Origin: VFZS01 sp964353255
GTDB taxonomy: Bacteria > Acidobacteriota > Terriglobia > Bryobacterales > Bryobacteraceae
Length of the DNA: 49,280 nt
Assembly: GCA_964353255.1 (NCBI GenBank)
Contig: CAYGVJ010000017.1
Location: 1 to 49,280, forward strand
Direction: 5' to 3'
Position numbers and translations under genes: made by a program. Below the pieces are notes generated by a model, which was given only the letters and a program-made list of their open reading frames with translations, made no database searches and was not told where the DNA came from. Shown here one piece after another: positions 26,637-33,168 of this stretch; within the stretch, counting starts at the first letter, position 1; each line of letters starts with the position of its first letter.

Positions 26637-27574
26637 GATAACCTGCCTCCCGAAGAGCCGGACCCGCATGTCTGCTTCCGGGGTCGGGACCGCGCCTGGG
26701 CCGCAGATTGAGAGAGGTATCCCGCGGTGTGCGCAATCTGGGCCAACAGGAGGAGCAAGGACAGTCGCGCCGCTTTGGGGCCAGGGCACACGGACCAGGG
26801 CCATAGCAGCAGGGAGAGATAGAAGCCGGGGGACTCCAGCTTGACCCGGCTGCGCCGCCGTTCGGCCTGAAGCCGGTGAAAAAGGAATGCCCCGCGGCCG
26901 TAGTGAAAATGCTGCTTGAGAAAGGAACGGAGATTCAGCGCGTGAGCGTGATGCACCGCGATCTCCGGCACATGAACGATCCGCCGCCCCGCCGCGAGCC
27001 AACGTTCGCAGAAGTCGCGGTCCTCGGCGGCCAGCCGGAAGTAGCGCGGGCTGAATCCGCACAACTCGCGGAACCCCTCGGCCGGCACACCGAAGTTGGC
27101 GCCCAGCGCCAGTGTGGCCTGCTGAGGTGATGCATTGGAGCGCGAGAGCAGGTAGTCCGCCATCTGCTGGGTTGCTTCGGAACACAGATTGCCCTTCAGC
27201 GCGTTGAGAGCCCGCCCTGCGAGGACGCAGTCGCCCGCGCGCTGGAAGTTCTCCTCGTAGCGAGACAGCCAGTCGGAAGGGAACAGGCAATCGTCGTCGG
27301 TGAAGACCAGATAGCGACCGCACGCCTGCGCAGCTCCGGTGTTTCTTGCGATGCCGCATCCCGCGTGTGACTGCTGAAAACAGCGCAAGGGCAGGCGCCC
27401 CCTGAACGCCGCCAGTCCTTCGTCCGGAGGCTCTTCGTCGCCGTCTTCCACTACAATCACCTCCCAACGGGCTTGCGGGTACGTCTGCGCCTCCAACGAG
27501 GCCAGACACTGCCGAAGCTGTTCTCTCCTGTTGCGCGTGGGAATGACCACGGAGATGAATGGTTGCTCGATCAC
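26633..27574 (-). CDS. Glycosyltransferase family 2
   Basis: 313 residues. The N-terminal GT-A fold has ISVVIPTRNRREQLRQCLAS and VIVVEDG. The acceptor region has AGCGIARNTGAAQACG and the metal-binding LVFTDDDCLFP. AEDRDFCERWLAAGRRI is the conserved ED motif. A hydrophobic stretch near residues 240-290 (FYLSLLLWPW, LSLLLLLAQIAHTAGYLS) suggests membrane association. It is the first gene of the operon with the flavoenzyme and the DUF3405-like gene, and probably builds a surface glycan or glycolipid. Confidence 0.87.
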   Translation of the reverse strand: MIEQPFISVVIPTRNRREQLRQCLASLEAQTYPQARWEVIVVEDGDEEPPDEGLAAFRGRLPLRCFQQSHAGCGIARNTGAAQACGRYLVFTDDDCLFPSDWLSRYEENFQRAGDCVLAGRALNALKGNLCSEATQQMADYLLSRSNASPQQATLALGANFGVPAEGFRELCGFSPRYFRLAAEDRDFCERWLAAGRRIVHVPEIAVHHAHALNLRSFLKQHFHYGRGAFLFHRLQAERRRSRVKLESPGFYLSLLLWPWSVCPGPKAARLSLLLLLAQIAHTAGYLSQSAAQARSRPRKQTCGSGSSGGRLS

Positions 27575-27597
27575 TGGAGAAACATCTTACCGAATTC

Positions 27598-27652
27598 CTA
27601 CTCCGCCGGCTGCTGCTGAGTGAGGCAGTGCAACGTGCCGAAACCGAGCTCC
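27598..27652 (-). pseudogene. Agmatine deiminase, 3'-end stub
   Basis: The frame ending in TAG (27598-27600) encodes ELGFGTLHCLTQQQPAE, which is the C-terminal signature of agmatine deiminases (GGGxHCxTxQQP with the catalytic cysteine). A TGA in frame 12 bases upstream shows that nothing else of the gene survives. It lies between the GT2 gene and a tRNA-Pro fragment, and is another lone gene 3' end in this window. Confidence 0.7.
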
Positions 27653-27684
27653 GGTCATGGCCAGCGGCTGCTCGTCGAGGAACA

Positions 27685-27728
27685 CTGGGCGCAGGGGATC
27701 GCCCGTTCAAATCGGGCCGCCCCGGCCA
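27685..27728 (+). other. 3' half of a tRNA-Pro (possible attachment remnant)
   Basis: From the anticodon loop to the CCA: CTGGGC, GCAGG, a perfect T arm (GCCCG-TTCAAAT-CGGGC), the 3' acceptor strand CGCCCCG, G and CCA. No 5' half precedes it. The break at the anticodon loop is where tyrosine recombinases usually cut tRNA targets. A matching, more decayed half lies at 33116-33165. Confidence 0.75.
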
Positions 27729-27763
27729 GTGCAGCTTCGGGGACAGGCTACGCACCCCCCCAA

Positions 27764-29164
27764 TCACAGACCGCGGGACTGCGCCGAGAGGGCTTTCACC
27801 AGCCGGTAGACGAACTCGCGCCCTTCGAACAGAGCGGTTGCGGAGACCCGCTCGTCCTTGCCGTGCGCCCGAATGTCGTCGCTGTCGCCCGCGATTCCGG
27901 AGATGCCGTAGGTCGGGATGCCGGCGCGCCGCAAGGGCCGCGCGTCAGTCGCGCCCTGCGACATGATGGGCACAATGGGCACACCCGGCCACAGGGACTC
28001 GGTGGCCGCTTTCGTTGCCTCGATCACCTCAGGATTCAGCGGCGACGCAGGGCTGCCTACACCGTTCAGCGAGCCTTGCGGCGTCAGGCTGATGGCGTCA
28101 TCCGCGATGACCCGCCGCAACGCCTGCTGCACGTCGGCCGGCGCGTGCCCGGGCAGGATGCGGCAGTTCACGGTTGCCCGAGCGGATTGAGGCAGCGCGT
28201 TCTCGGCATGGCCCGCCTGTAACATCGTCGCCACGCAGGTGGTGCGTAGCACGGCATTCCAGTCCGGGGCGGTCGATACCAACGCCACCGCCGCGGCGTC
28301 CGGTGGGTCGGTCGAGAGCATCTTCGAGATCGCCTGGGAGACCTCTCGTCCTGCCCGCGCCCCGACGGCTTCGAAGTAGGCCCGCCTGCCTGCATCAAGC
28401 ATCACCGGGAATTCGAACGCGCTCAGCCTTACCAGCGCCTGCGAGAGCTGGTAGATGGCGTTCTGCTTCTCGGGAATCGAGCTGTGCCCGCCTTTATTCT
28501 TCGCTTCGAGCACGAAGCTCAGATAACCTTTCTCGCTGTACTGGACTTCATTGAGCAGCTTCTGGCCGCCCTTGACTTCCAGCCCGCCGCCGTCCACGTT
28601 GATCGAGTACTCGGCGTCGATCAGCGGGCGGTGATTCCTCAGCAGCCAGGCCACGCCGTTTTCCGGCCCACCGGTCTCTTCATTCGCAGTGAGCGCCAGA
28701 ATCAGATCCCTATCCGGCCGGTACCCTTCCTTCTGCCACCGCATGAAGTTCGCGACCAGGATGGCAACCCCGTCCTTGATGTCGGTGGTCCCGCGTCCGT
28801 AGAACCAGCCGTCCTTATCGACGAACTGAAACGGATCGGTGCTCCAGTCCGCGCGGTTCGCTTCGACCACGTCCAGGTGGGCGATGAGCAGCAGCGGCTT
28901 GCGCCCGCCGGTGCCGCGCAGCCGGGCGACCAGATTGGCGCGCTCCGGACGCGGCCCCAGCACCTGGACGTCGGCGGGCGGAAAGCCGGCGGCGAGCAAG
29001 CGCGCCGCCATTGCGTCGGCGGCTTTGCCGGTGTTTCCCGTCCGCCCCGTCGTGTCGATTTCGATGAGCTCGCGGAGAATGTCACGGACCAGCGCATCAT
29101 CCGGATTCTGCTGCGCCGCCGCCGCAACGGCAAGCAGCGCCACGCACACGAACCGCGAGAACAT
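27764..29164 (-). CDS. M20 family zinc metallopeptidase, secreted
   Basis: 466 residues from the ATG at 29164, with a short signal peptide (FVCVALLAVAAAAQ). The M20 metal site is visible: LIAHLDVVEAN (first His-x-Asp), GRGTTDIKDG, and NEETGGPENG with the catalytic Glu. The dimerisation domain has KGGHSSIPEKQNAIYQLSQA. Members cut carboxy-terminal residues from short peptides or acylated amino acids; carnosinase- or CPG2-like activity is possible. It is divergent from the SIR2-STAND gene, with 43 bases between the two starts, and its stop lies 35 bases past the tRNA-Pro half. Confidence 0.9.
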   Translation of the reverse strand: MFSRFVCVALLAVAAAAQQNPDDALVRDILRELIEIDTTGRTGNTGKAADAMAARLLAAGFPPADVQVLGPRPERANLVARLRGTGGRKPLLLIAHLDVVEANRADWSTDPFQFVDKDGWFYGRGTTDIKDGVAILVANFMRWQKEGYRPDRDLILALTANEETGGPENGVAWLLRNHRPLIDAEYSINVDGGGLEVKGGQKLLNEVQYSEKGYLSFVLEAKNKGGHSSIPEKQNAIYQLSQALVRLSAFEFPVMLDAGRRAYFEAVGARAGREVSQAISKMLSTDPPDAAAVALVSTAPDWNAVLRTTCVATMLQAGHAENALPQSARATVNCRILPGHAPADVQQALRRVIADDAISLTPQGSLNGVGSPASPLNPEVIEATKAATESLWPGVPIVPIMSQGATDARPLRRAGIPTYGISGIAGDSDDIRAHGKDERVSATALFEGREFVYRLVKALSAQSRGL

Positions 29165-29207
29165 GCCGCCCAGTATATCGCGGGCTGCGGTACCATGTTC
29201 TCGATCC

Positions 29208-32200
29208 ATGGCCCGGCTCGAAGAAATCCTGGCGATACCCGGCAACCAAGCCGTTTACCGGCGCCTCGAAACGATGCTGGCCGGCGGCTCCGCCATCGCC
29301 TTCATCGGCGCCGGGGCTTCCTTCCCCATCTATCCGCTCTGGAGCCAACTGATCGCCCAACTCGCCCATGAGCCGGTCGCCCGCGGCCTCGCCGACGCAG
29401 CCGAGGAGCAGTACTGGCTCCGCACCCCGGCCAGCAAGCCTCTCCAGGTCGCCTCGCAAATCCACTCCAAGCTCGGCGACCCGCTCTACTACACGTTCCT
29501 CTACGAGACCTTCAAAGACCGCACCGGCCCCGGCGGGCTCCCCTACACGGCCGCACAGGCCGCACTCGTACGCGCCCGTTTCAAAGCCCTGATCACCACC
29601 AATTACGACAGTGGTCTTCTCGAAGCCCGCCGCCGTCTCCGCCCGGAGATCGGCGAGACCGGTTTCACCGTGTGGAACCAGCCCTTCCCCATCCAGCGCT
29701 GGTCGAGCGGCGACCTCTTCCAATCCGGCAGCGCCTGCCCCGTGCTCTTCGCCCACGGTCACTGCGCGGACCCGGCGAGCATCATCCTCGACAGCGCGAG
29801 TTACCGTCGGGCTTACCACGACACGCCCTATCGCCGTCTCTTTGAGAACCTCTGGATCCAGCAGCACCTCGTTTTCGTCGGCTTCAGCTTCAACGACGCC
29901 ACCTTGACTCAGATCGCCGATGAGGTCCTCTGGCAGACCGCCCGTCCGGCCGGAGTCGAGCCGCGCCACGTCGCAGTCATCGGTCTCCCGGACGACCAGT
30001 CCTACACGCCGGAGATGCGCCGCGAGTATCTCGACGCGTATCACGCCGAGGTGCTGTTCTATCCGGTCACTCGGGGTAACGACCACTCCGCGCTCCAGGT
30101 TCTGCTCGAATCCTTGGCCACCATCCCGGCGCCGGCGCCCGCTCCGGCGCCCTTGCCCGCCCCCAGGCGCGCCGTGCCGGCTCTGTTCGTCCATAAAACC
30201 ACCGAGGATGAGAAGTTCACGGGCCGCGCGGACTCGCTCGCCCGCCTCGATCGTTGGGCGGCGGACCCGGCGGTGAAGCTGATCGCCATCACCGCCATCG
30301 GCGGCCTCGGCAAGACGGCGCTGGTTGGCCGGTGGCTGCGCACGGGGGAGCATCAGCGAGATGCGGTCTTCTTCTGGAGCTTCTATCGCAACCGCGATAC
30401 GCGGGAGTTCTTCGAATCGCTCCAGGAATTTCGCCCCTGGCTCCTGGAACCCCTCGTTTCGCGACGCCTCGTGGTTGTGCTCGACGGCCTCGAAGTCGTT
30501 CAGGAGGTCCCCGGCACCGTGGCCTACGGCAAGCTCCTCGATATTGGTCTCGCCGAATTCCTCCACGCCCACTGCCGCGGGGGTGGCCCGAGTCTCGTCG
30601 TCCTCACCAGCCGCTTCCCGTTCCCGGACCTGACGCCCTATCTCGGGGGCGCTCTCCGTTCGCTGGCTCTTCCTGCCCTCGAACCGACGGAAGGGGCCGC
30701 GCTGCTGGCCAGTCTCGGTATTGGCGGGCGGCCTGAAGACCGCGAGCAGGTTTCCAACAACCTGGCCGGCCACCCGCTCATCTTGCGCGTGTTTGCCCGC
30801 TCCATGCCGCTCGAACTCGCCAGCGATCCCACACGCCTCTGGCGCAGGATCTTCGACCAGCCGCATCTGGCGCCCGGCGACCCGCTCGAAGCTAAGATGG
30901 CCCGCCTGCTCGCCTTCTATGAGGGGGACCTCCCCGAAGCCCAGCGCCAGGCCCTGGGCCTGCTCGCTCTTTTTCGGGCGCCAGCGGCCGAGGCGGCGCT
31001 CGCGCCGCTCTGGGAGAAGCTGCTCGGCAAACCGGCCGGCGATGTCTGGCTGTATTTTGCGCTCGACGTGCTGCGCCACGAGGGGTTGCTCACCGCCGAA
31101 CCCGGCCCGGATGGCGAACTCCGCTACGCGTGTCATCCCATCCTGCGCGATCATTTCCGCACGGAAGTCCTGCGCCGTCCCGCTTTCGCGCGCGAGGCGG
31201 CCGGCGTGCTCGCCAGCCCGCCCGGCGCGTCGGAAGTACGCTCCCTGGAGGAGATTCAGACCGTCGCCAACGCGATTGAACTGCTCCTGGAGGCGGGCGA
31301 ACTCGAAGCCGCGGACGGTCTGTACCGAACACGACTCGACAACGGCAACGTCTTTCTGTTCTTGGCGGCCCCGCACTGGGGCATGGAGGTCGCGCGCTAC
31401 TTCGTTCGGGACGACGCTCGCAGGCGCGCGGTCGACAAGGAACTCGGCACTCGCCGCCTGCGCTTCTACCTGGACGAAGTGGGACTGATGGCCAACTTTG
31501 CCGGAGAGCCCGAGACTGCCCTGGAATGCTATGCCGAGAGCGAAGCTATCTGCCGACGAGAAGAAATCAGGGAGTACCTGTCGCACGCGTTGGGGAACCT
31601 CGGGGATACACAGGTTTCGCTCGGCCTCCTGGCGGATGCCGCCCGGCACTTCTTCGAGGCGCTCGAGTTGTCCATTGCCAGCGATCGCCAAGCAGAACTT
31701 CTGCATGACCACGCTAGGGTCGCCTATGTGGCCTCGTTGCGAGGCGACGTGGCGCGTGCCGACGTCGAGTTCTCCGAGGCCAGTGCCATCCGGAAGCGAA
31801 GAGATGGGAACGGCCTGTATGGGCTCGACGGAATCCAATGGGCCGAGCACCTCCTCCGCACCGGTGCCGCTGACCGCGCCCGAGAACTCACTCGGGCGAA
31901 TCGGAAGATCTGTGAAAGGAACTCCTGGCAAAGGGACGTCGCATTGTGCGAGTGGATACTTGCCTGGCTTGACACCCTCGCCGGCCAATGGCCCGAAGCC
32001 CACGCCCACCTCGACCGTGCCAAGGCCACCTTCACCACCGGCCACATGATCTGCGAGCTCGCGCGCACCCTCGTTACCGAATCCGCCTGCTGGCTCGGTG
32101 AAGGCCGGCACGATGCGGCTCTGGCGGCCTGCGAGCGCGCGCTTGAGCTGGCCGCGCCCCGCAATTACCGCCTGGTCCACGCCGACGCGCTCAACCTCCG

Positions 32201-32429
32201 CGCCCGCATCGCCCTCGAACGCCCGAACCCCGATCCTGCCGCCGCCCGCGACGACGCCGAAGCCGCCCTCGGGCTCGCCGAGTTCTGCGAGTACGCTTGG
32301 GCCCAGCGCGACGCCTTCGAGCTCCTCGCCCGCGCCCACCGCGCCCTCGGCAACGAGAGCGAAGCCCTCCGCTGCGCCGACCGCGCCGCCGACTGGACCC
32401 GCCGCCTCACGCGCACCCAGCCTGAGTGA
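29208..32429 (+). CDS. SIR2-STAND-TPR protein, putative anti-phage effector
   Basis: 1,073 residues from the ATG at 29208. Residues ~25-300 form a SIR2 domain: FIGAGASFPIY (GAGAS at 34-38), TTNYDSGL with Asn132, FAHGH with His183, and VGFSFND. Asn and His are the pair needed for NAD+ breakdown by defence SIR2 proteins. A Pro-Ala linker (~307-323) leads to a STAND/NB-ARC-like ATPase with Walker A AIGGLGKT (Lys369) and Walker B LVVVLDGLE (Asp426). TPR-like helical repeats fill about residues 700-1073 and should act as the sensor. This is the layout of Avs5-like and related SIR2-STAND systems, which deplete NAD+ after recognising a phage protein. No partner gene is needed. The next genes are an MNT/HEPN module. 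Confidence 0.85.
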   Translation: MARLEEILAIPGNQAVYRRLETMLAGGSAIAFIGAGASFPIYPLWSQLIAQLAHEPVARGLADAAEEQYWLRTPASKPLQVASQIHSKLGDPLYYTFLYETFKDRTGPGGLPYTAAQAALVRARFKALITTNYDSGLLEARRRLRPEIGETGFTVWNQPFPIQRWSSGDLFQSGSACPVLFAHGHCADPASIILDSASYRRAYHDTPYRRLFENLWIQQHLVFVGFSFNDATLTQIADEVLWQTARPAGVEPRHVAVIGLPDDQSYTPEMRREYLDAYHAEVLFYPVTRGNDHSALQVLLESLATIPAPAPAPAPLPAPRRAVPALFVHKTTEDEKFTGRADSLARLDRWAADPAVKLIAITAIGGLGKTALVGRWLRTGEHQRDAVFFWSFYRNRDTREFFESLQEFRPWLLEPLVSRRLVVVLDGLEVVQEVPGTVAYGKLLDIGLAEFLHAHCRGGGPSLVVLTSRFPFPDLTPYLGGALRSLALPALEPTEGAALLASLGIGGRPEDREQVSNNLAGHPLILRVFARSMPLELASDPTRLWRRIFDQPHLAPGDPLEAKMARLLAFYEGDLPEAQRQALGLLALFRAPAAEAALAPLWEKLLGKPAGDVWLYFALDVLRHEGLLTAEPGPDGELRYACHPILRDHFRTEVLRRPAFAREAAGVLASPPGASEVRSLEEIQTVANAIELLLEAGELEAADGLYRTRLDNGNVFLFLAAPHWGMEVARYFVRDDARRRAVDKELGTRRLRFYLDEVGLMANFAGEPETALECYAESEAICRREEIREYLSHALGNLGDTQVSLGLLADAARHFFEALELSIASDRQAELLHDHARVAYVASLRGDVARADVEFSEASAIRKRRDGNGLYGLDGIQWAEHLLRTGAADRARELTRANRKICERNSWQRDVALCEWILAWLDTLAGQWPEAHAHLDRAKATFTTGHMICELARTLVTESACWLGEGRHDAALAACERALELAAPRNYRLVHADALNLRARIALERPNPDPAAARDDAEAALGLAEFCEYAWAQRDAFELLARAHRALGNESEALRCADRAADWTRRLTRTQPE

Positions 32430-32452
32430 CTGGGCTGCGCGCCCACGTCAGT

Positions 32453-32557
32453 TCGCCGCCGCCAGCACTCGCACCGGGCCGATCAGCCCGGACCGGAGCT
32501 TTTCGGCCTCGCGCAGGATGTTGCCATCGTGCCACCAGCGGCTGATGGGGCGGGAAA
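32453..32557 (-). pseudogene. Detached 3'-end copy of the GH106-like gene (cassette C, outer copy)
   Basis: On the minus strand it encodes SRWWHDGNILREAEKLRSGL and IGPVRV, then LAAAN and TGA. This is the C-terminus of the rhamnosidase-like gene ending at 33169. From 32470 to 32549 I count 76 of 80 bases identical to 33191-33270. All four differences fall at third codon positions and are silent. It therefore comes from a working homologue rather than from decay of a recent local copy. The remainder of that gene is absent. Confidence 0.85.
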
Positions 32558-32583
32558 CCAGTAGGGAATCCCTCCGGGGCGGG

Positions 32584-32589
32584 TACAAT
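32584..32589 (+). promoter_or_regulatory. Candidate -10 box of the third MNT gene
   Basis: TACAAT is ten bases before the ATG at 32599, so the transcript would be nearly leaderless. No clear -35 box is seen. Confidence 0.35.
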
Positions 32590-32598
32590 AGTAGAGGT

Positions 32599-32934
32599 AT
32601 GTCAAGCGGGACGCTCGTCGATGGGACGCTGGCGCGGATCATCGCCCGTCTGGCCGAAGCCGTTGAGCCGGAGAAGCTGATCCTGTTCGGAAGTCGCGCG
32701 GCGGGTACTGCCGGCCGCAGCCACGACTACGACTTGCTCATCATCGGCGAGGCGCGGGAACCGTTGCATCGCCGGCTGAGGCGCGCTCGCCAGGCCTTAT
32801 GGGGTGTCGGCGCGCCCGTTGACCTGCTTTGGTACACCCGCGAGGAGGTGGACGCCTGGGCGGACATCCCGACGCACGTCGTCAGCCAGGCGATCCGCAG
32901 AGGGCGCGTCGTGTATGAAAAAGGGCAGGGCTGA
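32599..32934 (+). CDS. MNT-type nucleotidyltransferase (antitoxin), orphaned
   Basis: 111 residues from the ATG at 32599 (AGAGG just upstream). LILFGSRAAGTAGRSHDYDL carries GS-x10-DxD. The rest (RRARQALWGVGAPVDLLWYT, then VVSQAIRRGRVVYE) is the usual MNT tail and is complete. The open frame extends upstream through the SIR2 gene's end, but that part is only a shadow. The stop overlaps the HEPN start by 20 bases. The HEPN partner carries an internal deletion, so this nucleotidyltransferase appears to have lost its target. Confidence 0.87.
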   Translation: MSSGTLVDGTLARIIARLAEAVEPEKLILFGSRAAGTAGRSHDYDLLIIGEAREPLHRRLRRARQALWGVGAPVDLLWYTREEVDAWADIPTHVVSQAIRRGRVVYEKGQG

Positions 32935-33108
32935 GGCAGCTCGCCGGCTGGCCGCGAAAGCCGAGAGCGATCTCCGCGCAGCGCGGATCCTACTCGCTAC
33001 GATGACTACCTTGCCCCAGATCGCGAGGACGCCGCCCGGGATCTCGAAACCATCGAAGCTTTGAAGGCTGAGCTATACGCTCTCTTCCCGCCCGCCGCGA
33101 TTCCCTAA
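32915..33108 (+). pseudogene. HEPN toxin with internal deletion
   Basis: The first frame starts at ATG 32915 and gives helix 1 of a HEPN domain (AARRLAAKAESDLRAARILL), then stops early at 33062-33064. From about 32997 a second frame encodes RYDDYLAPDREDAARDLETI and EALKAELYALF, which is a normal HEPN C-terminus, ending in TAA 33106-33108. The central helices, including the HxxQQAxEK region, are missing. A single deletion of roughly 60-70 codons with a frame change explains both pieces. The toxin is inactive. Confidence 0.82.
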
Positions 33109-33115
33109 TAACCCG

Positions 33116-33165
33116 CCTGCCTTGGGCGCAGGGGGTCGGCAGTTGAAATCGGATCGCCCCGATCA
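33116..33165 (+). other. Decayed 3' half of tRNA-Pro (possible attachment remnant)
   Basis: The anticodon arm CCTGC-CTTGGGC-GCAGG is identical to that of the intact tRNA at 16851. The T arm is damaged (GGCAG-TTGAAAT-CGGAT), the 3' acceptor strand CGCCCCG is intact, and CCA has become TCA. The D arm and 5' acceptor strand are absent. It ends three bases before the stop codon of the rhamnosidase-like gene, at the inner edge of cassette C. Confidence 0.75.
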
Positions 33166-33168
33166 GCC

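Noticed and set aside
27663..27685. Match of about 22 bases between the GT2-M20 gap and 33697-33719 in the rhamnosidase-like gene
   Set aside because: It is short and GC-rich, with no continuation on either side; I could not separate it from chance.
26670..27767. N-terminal extension of the flavoenzyme
   Set aside because: It lies out of frame over the GT2 gene and the tRNA-Pro fragment, and has no homology.
29097..32339. 1,080-codon minus-strand frame opposite the SIR2-STAND gene
   Set aside because: It reflects high GC and C-ending codons of the true gene and has no domain or start signal.
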